Below, piece after piece: positions 1 to 5,917 of a stretch of 5,917 bases of DNA. Made by a program: the position numbers and the translations under genes. Within the stretch, counting starts at the first letter, position 1; each line of letters opens with the position of its first letter. The notes beneath the pieces are model-generated. The model did no database searches, was not told where the DNA came from, and worked only from the letters and a program-made list of their open reading frames with translations. The DNA lies in NCBI GenBank assembly GCA_022567055.1, contig JADFHU010000388.1, positions 1 through 5,917 on the forward strand, given 5' to 3'. The DNA comes from Planctomycetota bacterium (GTDB taxonomy: Bacteria > Planctomycetota > Phycisphaerae > Sedimentisphaerales > Anaerobacaceae).

Positions 1-1900
1 GCGATTGCTTACCCGCGTGAACAATCGTTGATTCCGGCGAAAAATCTCCGGTCCCTGGATTCGCGCCGACGAGGGCGCCGTTGTTGGCCTCGTCACCGAA
101 TCCGTCGATCCACGTGGCCCAGATCTCCAGGAATTCCGCGTCCCTATAGCTCTCCATGTCGTCGATGACGATGACATCCGCGGTTGTGAAGCTCCAGACA
201 TCGCCGGTCCAGATGCTGGGATCCATGGCGTCATTGACCTCATCGACACGCCAGTGGTAGGTCTGACTCAGTTGAAGATCCACAGCCAAGGTGTCGAAGC
301 TGCTGGCGCTGACATTGCCGGCCAGGGACAGATTGTTGGCATCAGTCCCGACGTATACATCGTGGCTACCCGCCTCCCGTCCATCACGGCCCCATGCTAA
401 GTGGACATCGGGCGACACATCGGTAGCGCCTGATACCGGATTGGGCCGAGTCGCAAAGGTGGGAACATAGAGGAAACGCACCTCACTGAGACTGGCCTGA
501 GGCGCGATCCCCTGCACACTGTTGATGGTCAAACGGACATGCTGGGCCGTGGCACCACCGAAATCGATGGTATTGTTGTGTGCATAACCCTCGGTACCGG
601 TCGCCTGGGCCAAGGGCCCGACGCCGTCGAGAACGGTCCAGTTCTCGCCGTCAAGGGAGTGCTCGATGACCACATCCTTGGCGCCGAATCCCACGAAGGC
701 CTCGATGAGCTGATTCGAGTTCCAGATCCACAACTCGTGCAGCTTGTAGGCCCGGTCGAAGGCATACTCGATGGTGGCCGGGACACCCCCGCTGATCCAC
801 ATGTCGCCTGCGGAAACGCCATGAAGATCGTCCACCAGACCAGAGCCGTCGATGGTCCTCTCAGGCCCGGAAACGCCGAACGAGCTGGAGGCCGTGGCCG
901 TGATCGTGGGGATGGGATAGGCAGTCGGTTCAACGGTAAAACTCCAAATATCGCCCCCAAATAAGGTGAAGTCCGGTGCACCGTTGACCTCGTCGACGCG
1001 CCAAAAGTAGGTTTGACCGAATTCGAGTCGCCCGGGATCGAAGGTGGTGGCATCCTGACCCTGGCTTGCCAGCGCGCCCAATGGGTTGGCAGCGGCGGCG
1101 TCATTTACGTCGCCAAAAGTGGTCCCGAAATACACATCGTGCGTGACAGCAAACTCACCCGGAGCCCACTCGAGCACTACGTCACGCAACACATCAGTGA
1201 CAGCGTCCCCCGGACTTGGATCGCCCGCGAGTTCGCCCGCTCCAATGCCATCCATGGCAATGAGGATCTCTGCTTCAGTCAGGGCTACGTTGTAGACTTG
1301 AACATCGTCGATGAGGCCGAAGAAGAGATTCTGACGTGCGCTATCGGCGGCTATTCTTAAAGGCAAGTTATTGCCAGCCAAAGGCGAAGGCGCACTTCCT
1401 GCTCCCGCTAGAGATCCGTCTAAATAGAGTTTCACATCTCCTACGTCAAAAGTGATTGCTGCGTGATGCCACTCATCTAGGCTGTAATCAGCAGCGGTAG
1501 AAATACAAGCGCCGGAACAGGTTCTTAATCTCGTCCCAGGATGAGTATCCAAGTGGGGACCATTTGCTGTGCCTGCACCAATTTTGTCTATGATTCTACT
1601 GCTGCGTGACTCTACCTGATAGATCCATGCCGCGAATGTGTATCTCTCCCACAGGTGCAGGCTCTCATGATCGGGCACTTCAACGTAAGCGCTGGTACCG
1701 TCGAAACCCAAAGCAGAACCAAGTTTCCCGATCTCCCAGGTGGCATTTACAATCACCCCGTCGTTGCCGTTGCCGGACCCATCTTTGGCAATATCACCCT
1801 GACCCTCGTCAAAAGCCCAATAGCCCACGAGTTCGGCGTTGGCAGTGCCTGGCAAAAGTACTGCAAGCACAAACATCCAACAGATCAGTCTCGTTGCCAT
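1..1900 (-). CDS. Secreted LamG / FnIII-like / discoidin multidomain protein, 3' end outside window
   Basis: Reading from the ATG at 1900 gives 633 uninterrupted codons to the left edge, so the C-terminus is missing but the frame is intact. Residues 1-22 form a Sec signal peptide (MATRLICWMFVLAVLLPGTANA, cleavage before ELVGYW). Approximate domains are: LamG/concanavalin-like 23-210 (WAFDEG, EWHHAAITFD, LYLDG, IDDVQVYNVALTEAEI); FnIII-like module 227-324 (VYFGT, YFWRVDEVNGAPDFT, WSFTVE); F5/8C discoidin-like 327-480 (TIDGSGL, KLHELWIWNSNQ, SLDGENW, ASLSEVRFLYVP); second FnIII-like 481-574 (YHWRVDEVND, WSFTT); start of a beta-sandwich at 576 (VIVIDDMESY, WATWIDGFGDEANN). Residues 227-610 align without gaps to the neighbouring paralog; the LamG part is much more divergent and uses different codons. 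The start is chosen for the signal peptide and a GGAGGA site 6 nt upstream. The likely role is exported glycan binding or adhesion (inference from domains); no catalytic motif is seen. Confidence 0.9.
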   Translation of the reverse strand, partial: MATRLICWMFVLAVLLPGTANAELVGYWAFDEGQGDIAKDGSGNGNDGVIVNATWEIGKLGSALGFDGTSAYVEVPDHESLHLWERYTFAAWIYQVESRSSRIIDKIGAGTANGPHLDTHPGTRLRTCSGACISTAADYSLDEWHHAAITFDVGDVKLYLDGSLAGAGSAPSPLAGNNLPLRIAADSARQNLFFGLIDDVQVYNVALTEAEILIAMDGIGAGELAGDPSPGDAVTDVLRDVVLEWAPGEFAVTHDVYFGTTFGDVNDAAAANPLGALASQGQDATTFDPGRLEFGQTYFWRVDEVNGAPDFTLFGGDIWSFTVEPTAYPIPTITATASSSFGVSGPERTIDGSGLVDDLHGVSAGDMWISGGVPATIEYAFDRAYKLHELWIWNSNQLIEAFVGFGAKDVVIEHSLDGENWTVLDGVGPLAQATGTEGYAHNNTIDFGGATAQHVRLTINSVQGIAPQASLSEVRFLYVPTFATRPNPVSGATDVSPDVHLAWGRDGREAGSHDVYVGTDANNLSLAGNVSASSFDTLAVDLQLSQTYHWRVDEVNDAMDPSIWTGDVWSFTTADVIVIDDMESYRDAEFLEIWATWIDGFGDEANNGALVGANPGTGDFSPESTIVHAGKQS

Positions 1901-1906
1901 GATGAA

Positions 1907-1912
1907 TCCTCC
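1907..1912 (-). promoter_or_regulatory. Shine-Dalgarno site of the left LamG gene
   Basis: The minus strand reads GGAGGA followed by 6 nt and then ATG (1900-1898). This fixes the start of the left gene at 1900, directly in front of a canonical signal peptide. The same GGAGGA-N6-ATG arrangement occurs twice in front of the right paralog. Confidence 0.85.
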
Positions 1913-1967
1913 TAGCAGTTAACAATTGATGGATATCCGCCTAACGCAAGTCAAACAAGATGTCGTA

Positions 1968-1991
1968 GCGCAAGCGGAAGCGAAGGCGGAA
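1968..1991 (+). repeat. Four-unit imperfect hexamer repeat
   Basis: The plus strand reads GCGCAA, GCGGAA, GCGAAG, GCGGAA in tandem, a 24-bp imperfect microsatellite with one strand nearly all purine. On the minus strand it encodes the alternating FRLRFRLR of the unstarted frame. It is short and could be a slippage product with no function. Confidence 0.5.
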
Positions 1992-2130
1992 ACAGGCCAC
2001 ATTGGTTTTATCGCCGACGCAGCCGGATGCAGTCAGGCGGACGACAAGCCGCTCGTCTTCGACCCCGAGGCTCAGACCCGAGGGGAAGCCAGAACGAATT
2101 CTTAGACGCAGCCTAGATATGACCTTTTGC

Positions 2131-2140
2131 CACCTCCTTT
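2131..2140 (-). promoter_or_regulatory. Orphan consensus Shine-Dalgarno sequence
   Basis: The minus strand reads AAAGGAGGTG, a full match to the anti-SD end of bacterial 16S rRNA. The 20 nt that follow (GCAAAAGGTCATATCTAGGC) contain no ATG, GTG or TTG at usable spacing. It may mark a gene whose start was lost, or be chance. It lies inside the unstarted open frame 1941-2174. Confidence 0.3.
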
Positions 2141-2298
2141 CTTGAGTGCATCGGGGGATGTTTACCTCAAGAGTTCAACCAGTATCATAACAGACCTGTA
2201 GGAATGAACAAGTGTCTTCATTGTTCTTTACATCGCCTAAAGGGCCTGTTCCAAGCGGATAGAGCTTCTCCGTGATGACTCCATTCTGCGTTTCATGA

Positions 2299-2400
2299 TC
2301 AAGCGGCCAATTTGTGGTGGGACTTCAATAGGCCGCCCAGACGTTCGGTACAGACAATCTCCGCCATGTCTTCAGTAGAGTGTTTGGGCTTAATGATCCT
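2299..2400 (-). pseudogene. 3' relic of a DDE/integrase-core transposase
   Basis: The minus-strand frame ending at TGA 2301-2299 encodes about 33 residues running from RIIKPKHSTEDMAEIV through CTERLGGLLKSHHKLAA to the stop. The ending ERLGGLLK-x-x-x-K/R-x-AA resembles, from memory, the C-terminus of integrase-core (rve, IS481/IS3-like) transposases common in planctomycete and deltaproteobacterial genomes, where 'RERLGGLL..YYR.AA' closes the protein. Upstream the frame runs at once into the palindromic repeat at 2411, so the catalytic DDE part is absent. The family match rests on this short motif alone. If it is wrong, the stretch is simply unassigned intergenic DNA. Confidence 0.4.
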
Positions 2401-2410
2401 GGCCACTGGT

Positions 2411-2573
2411 CTAAGAGCACCTACGCAAAATGAATCTGCATTCGAACGGCTCATTCTGCTTCTGGACGGCGTCAGGCTCCATCGACCACCCTCAGATGGC
2501 CTGCTTCGCCTTCCTTGCCAGAAACAGAATCGCTCGTTCTCGGTGCGACGCTCATTTTGCGTAGGGGCTCTAA
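2411..2573. repeat. Long-palindrome intergenic repeat, copy 1 (MITE-like)
   Basis: The ends form a 19-bp inverted repeat with one mismatch: GAGCACCTACGCAAAATGA at 2415-2433 against 2552-2570. Complementarity continues inwards, imperfectly, over most of both arms (for example ATTCTGCTTCTGG at 2453-2465 against CCAGAAACAGAAT). It ends in an inner stem that pairs CAGGCTCCATC with GATGGCCTG around a loop near 2481-2491. The whole 163 bp can therefore fold into one long hairpin. A second copy begins at 5741. No transposase is encoded inside and no clear target-site duplication is visible. It starts 10 bp from the transposase relic and ends 20 bp before the terminator hairpin. It may be a non-autonomous mobile element or another dispersed hairpin repeat. 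Confidence 0.8.
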
Positions 2574-2586
2574 ATCGTGTCATCAT

Positions 2587-2622
2587 AGAAAAAGGCCTGT
2601 ACCGATAAATTCGGTACAGGCC
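2587..2622 (-). terminator. Intrinsic terminator of the right LamG gene
   Basis: On the minus strand a perfect 12-bp stem (GGCCTGTACCGA, 2622-2611, pairing with 2605-2594) closes a 5-nt loop. It is followed by TTTTTCT (2593-2587). It lies 82 nt after the TAA at 2705. The plus strand lacks a U-tract after the stem, so it acts leftwards. A smaller 5-bp GC hairpin (2662-2676) lies between stop codon and terminator. The terminator probably uncouples the right gene from the left one. Confidence 0.92.
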
Positions 2623-2704
2623 CTGAAAATAGTACAAAACAACAACTCTGTCTGACGCGGCCGGCCATGCAGGCCGTACTGTACCACGCAGCCGACAACA
2701 CGGT

Positions 2705-5491
2705 TTAGTTAACATCATCCGTGATCACGATTGCATCCAGCCATGTGCCGTCTTCACGCTTGGCGATTTCCAGAATGTGCGCCCCTGGCGCCAAGGTCCA
2801 GTTCACTACCTCGTTGCTGTGGTCGTTGCTGTGGACCTCATCCCAGGCCCAGCCATCCGGGGCATCCGGGACAGCCATCGAATTAAACTTCACCCAGCCG
2901 GTGCCGACCTGATCAGGATTCTCCAGCGTCTGACTGGTAGCCGTCGTGATCCGGACCCAGAATGAGTCGCCGCCGCCATCCTGAGCGCGGAACCACACTC
3001 GGTAGTCGCCCCCGGTCACATTGAAATTATAGGTGGCAAACCAGTTGGCGGTCGGGACAACGGTATTGTCATCGCCGTCTTCGGGTTCTATTGAGCCGAT
3101 ATACCGGCCGCCTGAGGCAGTCGGATCATCAGTTAAGCGCCAACTTGCTCCGAGGACATCGGCTGCTTCGGCCTCGAACCACGTCAGCTCCTGCGGCGAT
3201 GCCGAAGCCTCTCCCTCGAGCTGGATGTCGTCCACATACAAAACGCCTCTTGCGCCGGCACCCTCAATGCCGACCGTCAGGCTCCGGACCCGCGTGAGAT
3301 CCGCTCCCAGAGTGCTCAGGTCGATGGTCCACTGGGTCCACCAAACCGGCGGCAGAGCAGCAGGATCTTCCGGATAAACCACCTGGGTGTCGTTGACCTT
3401 CACATAAACTCGACCGTTACCGGTGTTTTCGACCCCTCTGCTGAAAGAAAGCACCAGGGTTTTGACACCGGACCGAGTCCAATCCTGCGTCTGCTCGAAC
3501 GTGCGGGTGGCTTCCGAAATCGCTGCCGTGCGGTTGTCAAACCAAATCGGCAGGGATTGACTGCCCCCATTGACTATGCCGGTCTCCGGGATCCCTGCTG
3601 CGCCGCCCACCAGGGAACCATTGTTGGCCTCATCACCGAATCCATCGATCCACGTGGCCCAGATTTCTAGGAATTCCTGGTCAGCATACGTTTCCATGTC
3701 ATCGATGACAATGGCATCAACGGTTGTGAAGTTCCAAACACTTCCAGTCCAGATACTCGGATCCATGGCGTCATTGACCTCATCGACCCGCCAGGCATAG
3801 CTCTGGCCCAATTGCAGATCCAAGGCCAGCGTGTCGAAGCTGCTTTCGCTGACACTGCCGGCCAGGGACAGCGTATTAGGATCGGACCCGAGGTAGATGT
3901 CGTGCCGACCGGCTTCCCGTCCGTCTCGATCCCAGGACAGTGTGACGTCCGCTGCCACATCGGTGGCGCCGGACACAGGATTGGGACCTGTCGCAAAGGT
4001 CGGGATATAGAGGAAGCGAACTTCGCTCAGACTCGTCTGAGGGGCGAATCCCTGCACAGTGTTGATGTTCATGCGGACATGCTGGGCCCTGGCACCCCCG
4101 AAATCGATGATGTTGTTGGCGGCATAGCCCTCGACCCCGGGGGCTTGGGCCAGTTCTGAGACGCCCTCTAAGACGGTCCAGTTTTCGCCATCCAAGGAGT
4201 GCTCGATGACGACATCCTTGGCGCCAAATCCGATGAAGGCCTCGATGAGCTGATTCGCATTCCAGACCCACATTTCATGCAGCTTGTAGGCCCGGTCGAA
4301 GGCCCAGGCAATGGAGGCCGGGACAGCAGTGCTGATCCACTGGTCGCCAGCGGAGGTGCTATGGAGATCATCCACCAGACCGGAACCGTCGATGGTTTTG
4401 TCGGCGACGGAAACGCCGAACTCGCTAGAGGCCGTCGCCGTGATGTCGGTGATGGGAAGCGAAAAAGGCTCAACCGTGAAGCTCCAGGTCTCTCCCTTGA
4501 AGATCGTGAAGTCCGGCGCTCCATTGACTTCGTCCACGCGCCAATAGTAGGTCTGGTCGAATGCGAGGCGACCCGGATCGTAGGTCGTTGCATCCTGGTC
4601 TTGGCTGACCAGGACACCCATGGGCGCAGTTGTGCTTGCCTCATTGACATCACTAAACTGCGTGCCGAAGTATACAGTGTGCTTCTGGGCGAATTCACCT
4701 GGCTCCCAGCCCAGGACCCCATCGCGTATCGCATCGGTTTCACCCTCTTCCGGACTGGGGTCAGTGGCCAAGCCGGGCGCTGTGCCCTTCATGACCTGGA
4801 GAATCTCAGCTTGCGTCAGTGCGTTGTGGTAGATACGCAGGTCGTCGATGTCCCCATCGAGTGGGTTCCCGCCGGGACCCGCTTGGTTTTCAACGGTTGC
4901 TTCGGAGTTTTTACCAATATACCCATAACGCAGATTGCCCCTGCCCCAGGTCGTGCCTTGCGTCGCCGAAGGCTCGGGGTCGCCGTCGATGTAAACCGTC
5001 ACGAGTCCATTGTCATAGACACCGCCGACGTGGTGCCACTCCCCGTCGTCCACGCGCCTTTCGCTGGCATAGTCAATGACGCCGCCGGCCTGCACATGCC
5101 AGCCGACCAGGCCTGCGCCGACCGATGCGTTGGTGCTACCTATCGCAAAACGCCAGTACTCGTTGCGGTCAAACGAGGCAATGAACTGGGGAGCCGCACT
5201 GCTCGTGCGAATCCAGGCAAGAACGCTCAGTTCCGGAAAGCCGGAGCCTTGATAGAACAAGCCCTGTATCCCCCCAAAGCCGCCGGCATCCATGTTGAGC
5301 GCGCCGGCGCCTATCTTTCCCGGCACCCATTCTGGGTTATTAACGAGGATGGCATGATAGTCATTGCCGGAAGAATCAAAGGCCATGTCCCCGCTGCCCT
5401 CATCGAACTTCCAGTGTGCTACCAGGTCCGCCCGGGCACTGCCAGTGAACATGGCAAGGATCATGGCAATGCTGATGAATCGACTCAACAT
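2705..5491 (-). CDS. Secreted LamG / FnIII-like / discoidin / CBM6-like multidomain protein
   Basis: From the ATG at 5491 the protein has 928 aa and ends at TAA 2707-2705. Residues 1-21 are a Sec signal peptide (MLSRFISIAMILAMFTGSARA, then DLVAHW). Approximate domains are: LamG 22-232 (WKFDEGSGD, EWHHVGGVYD, VYIDGD, DIDDLRIYHNALTQAEI); FnIII-like 244-341 (VYFGT, YYWRVDEVNGAPDFT, WSFTVE); F5/8C discoidin-like 344-497 (TIDGSGL, KLHEMWVWNANQ, SLDGENW, SLSEVRFLYIP); second FnIII-like 498-591 (IYLGSDPN, WRVDEVND, WNFTT); beta-sandwich 593-760 (VIDDMETY, TWIDGFGDEANN, GSQSLPIWFDN, DWTRSGVKTL, LYVDDIQL); CBM6/35-like 768-925 (WFEAEA, GGRYIGS, YRVWFRAQDGG, LDAIVI). It has no cysteine, only 13 lysines, and many Asp/Glu. 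No anchoring or PEP-CTERM signal follows, so it is probably released or bound through glycans. Role inferred: extracellular carbohydrate binding. An in-frame start at 5569 would add 26 residues. The 3' terminator lies 82 nt beyond the stop. Confidence 0.93.
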   Translation of the reverse strand: MLSRFISIAMILAMFTGSARADLVAHWKFDEGSGDMAFDSSGNDYHAILVNNPEWVPGKIGAGALNMDAGGFGGIQGLFYQGSGFPELSVLAWIRTSSAAPQFIASFDRNEYWRFAIGSTNASVGAGLVGWHVQAGGVIDYASERRVDDGEWHHVGGVYDNGLVTVYIDGDPEPSATQGTTWGRGNLRYGYIGKNSEATVENQAGPGGNPLDGDIDDLRIYHNALTQAEILQVMKGTAPGLATDPSPEEGETDAIRDGVLGWEPGEFAQKHTVYFGTQFSDVNEASTTAPMGVLVSQDQDATTYDPGRLAFDQTYYWRVDEVNGAPDFTIFKGETWSFTVEPFSLPITDITATASSEFGVSVADKTIDGSGLVDDLHSTSAGDQWISTAVPASIAWAFDRAYKLHEMWVWNANQLIEAFIGFGAKDVVIEHSLDGENWTVLEGVSELAQAPGVEGYAANNIIDFGGARAQHVRMNINTVQGFAPQTSLSEVRFLYIPTFATGPNPVSGATDVAADVTLSWDRDGREAGRHDIYLGSDPNTLSLAGSVSESSFDTLALDLQLGQSYAWRVDEVNDAMDPSIWTGSVWNFTTVDAIVIDDMETYADQEFLEIWATWIDGFGDEANNGSLVGGAAGIPETGIVNGGSQSLPIWFDNRTAAISEATRTFEQTQDWTRSGVKTLVLSFSRGVENTGNGRVYVKVNDTQVVYPEDPAALPPVWWTQWTIDLSTLGADLTRVRSLTVGIEGAGARGVLYVDDIQLEGEASASPQELTWFEAEAADVLGASWRLTDDPTASGGRYIGSIEPEDGDDNTVVPTANWFATYNFNVTGGDYRVWFRAQDGGGDSFWVRITTATSQTLENPDQVGTGWVKFNSMAVPDAPDGWAWDEVHSNDHSNEVVNWTLAPGAHILEIAKREDGTWLDAIVITDDVN

Positions 5492-5497
5492 GATCTG

Positions 5498-5503
5498 TCC
5501 TCC
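5498..5503 (-). promoter_or_regulatory. Shine-Dalgarno site for the preferred start at 5491
   Basis: The minus strand reads AAGGAGGA (5505-5498), then CAGATC, then ATG at 5491-5489. The core GGAGGA is 6 nt from the start codon. Translation from here begins directly with the signal peptide, which is why this start is preferred. Confidence 0.85.
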
Positions 5504-5566
5504 TTCTTCTGACTTGCGAGCACCTAGCAAGACAAGTCGTGATGTGGGAATTGATTTATACTCAAA

Positions 5567-5581
5567 CATGTTCCGTCCTCC
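5567..5581 (-). promoter_or_regulatory. Second in-frame start box upstream of the right LamG gene
   Basis: The minus strand reads GGAGGACGGAACATG, an SD core 6 nt before an ATG at 5569. It lies exactly 78 nt (26 codons) upstream of the preferred start and in the same frame. It matches the downstream box GGAGGACAGATCATG at 13 of 15 positions. Use of this start would extend the n-region of the signal peptide by MFEYKSIPTSRLVLLGARKS and six more residues. Whether it is an alternative start, a regulatory leader or a duplicated relic cannot be told from sequence. Confidence 0.5.
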
Positions 5582-5740
5582 ATTCAAAAGGAGCCATCGG
5601 AACGAAGGATCGCGTAATCGCGTGGCGAAGCGGACTCAGGCGGCCCGCTCAATCGCAACGATCAGAAATACGTGGCCGTTCTCGGCCTTATCGACCCCGC
5701 TTGCTCCGAGTATCGGACGCCCCGAACTTGCGTGAATCTA

Positions 5741-5917
5741 CTAAGAGCACCTACGCAAAATGAGTCTGCATTCGAGCGGCTTATTCTCTGTTAGCTGTCT
5801 TATTCGCTGCTGGCGCAGCCACTGGCGGATAAAGGCAGCCGCTGTTGTCCCTCTGGACGGCGTCAGGCTCCATCGACCATCCTCGGATGGCCTGCTTCGC
5901 CTTCCTTGCCAGAGGCA
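5741..5917. repeat. Long-palindrome intergenic repeat, copy 2, cut by window edge
   Basis: Positions 5741-5787 match 2411-2457 of copy 1 at 44 of 47 bases. Positions 5852-5917 match from 2461 onwards with only a few substitutions. Between them copy 2 has 64 nt (5788-5851) where copy 1 has 3. That extra segment can itself fold: AGCTGTCTTATTCGC near its left pairs imperfectly with GCGGATAAAGGCAGCC near its right. The copy has the same orientation as copy 1 and, like it, lies upstream of a LamG gene (249 bp from the start at 5491). The right arm lies beyond the window. Confidence 0.8.

Larger units (their letters stand above)
1941..2174 (-). other. Unstarted open frame of 77 codons in the intergenic region
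   Basis: On the minus strand the frame is open from just after a TGA (2177-2175) to a TAG (1943-1941). It holds 77 codons without any ATG, and without a GTG or TTG near its beginning. The conceptual peptide is arginine- and leucine-rich, includes ERLVVRLTASGCVGDKTN, and ends in CFRLRFRLRYDILFDLR. I do not recognise it. It could be the decayed tail of a gene, part of another dispersed intergenic repeat, or chance openness in GC-rich DNA. Nothing shows that it is translated, and it is listed only to say what this stretch holds. Confidence 0.2.

Noticed and set aside
539..964. 141-codon plus-strand frame
   Set aside because: It lies opposite the continuous minus-strand LamG/discoidin gene, and its translation is a shadow of that gene's codon pattern.
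1926..1954. Sigma-70-like promoter TTGACT-N17-CATCAA upstream of the left gene
   Set aside because: The -35 is good but the -10 matches only 3 of 6 consensus positions, which is too weak to annotate as a promoter.
2299..2718. 139-codon minus-strand frame across the intergenic region
   Set aside because: It overlaps the end of the right gene and reads through the terminator hairpin and both arms of the palindrome (APTQNE and FCVGAL come from the inverted repeats). Only its last 33 codons look gene-derived.
2705..2800. Possible C-terminal sorting or anchor signal (PEP-CTERM, LPXTG, type IX)
   Set aside because: The protein ends in LDAIVITDDVN with no hydrophobic segment or basic tail, so no anchor can be claimed.
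4199..5512. 437-codon open frame on the plus strand opposite the right LamG gene
   Set aside because: It is antisense to a gene with clear domains and a signal peptide. Its translation shows no recognisable domain, and long antisense frames are expected where GC-rich codon bias removes stops.
5550..5590. TTGAAT and TATAAA elements in the leader of the right gene
   Set aside because: The spacing is about 21 nt, too long for a standard promoter, and the elements overlap a start box.
5674..5687. Small hairpin GGCCG-TTCT-CGGCC upstream of the right gene
   Set aside because: The stem is only 5 bp with no U-tract on either strand, common by chance in GC-rich DNA. I saw no supported gene or other site in 5588-5740.

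Overview
The window is a stretch of GC-rich bacterial chromosome (about 60-65% G+C in the coding parts I counted) carrying two large paralogous genes. Both read leftwards on the minus strand and both encode secreted multidomain proteins. The module set is a signal peptide, a LamG/concanavalin-like domain, a fibronectin-III-like module containing 'YWRVDEVN', an F5/8C (discoidin)-like domain, a second FnIII-like module, a 'VIDDME(T/S)Y' beta-sandwich and a C-terminal CBM6/35-like domain. I recognise this order from large exported protein families of Planctomycetota (Phycisphaerae/Sedimentisphaerales type) and related environmental PVC or Hydrogenedentota-like genomes. The organism assignment is inference from that style, not from a marker gene.

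Layout, left to right. Positions 1-1900 hold the 5' part (633 codons) of one paralog; the gene runs off the left edge without a stop, and its frame is open throughout. Positions 1901-2704 are an 804-bp intergenic region. It contains an unstarted open frame with a hexamer microsatellite, an orphan consensus Shine-Dalgarno sequence, a probable 3' relic of a DDE/integrase-type transposase, a 163-bp long-palindrome repeat, and a strong intrinsic terminator for the gene to its right. Positions 2705-5491 hold the complete second paralog (928 aa from the preferred start). Positions 5492-5740 are its leader, which contains a second, in-frame, near-identical start site. From 5741 to the right edge lies a second copy of the palindromic repeat, carrying a 64-nt self-complementary insert.

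How the parts relate. The paralogs align without a gap for about 1.2 kb at a constant offset of 3540 bp (roughly 79% amino-acid identity in the discoidin part). Each has a copy of the palindromic repeat upstream in the same orientation, so an old tandem duplication is likely. A terminator and an 800-bp spacer lie between them, so they are probably separate transcription units. The proteins are most simply read as extracellular or surface glycan-binding proteins; no catalytic domain is visible and the true substrate is unknown. I found no defence system, CRISPR array, tRNA or rRNA. The non-routine signals are the mosaic LamG segment of the left gene, the duplicated start site of the right gene, and the palindromic repeat family.
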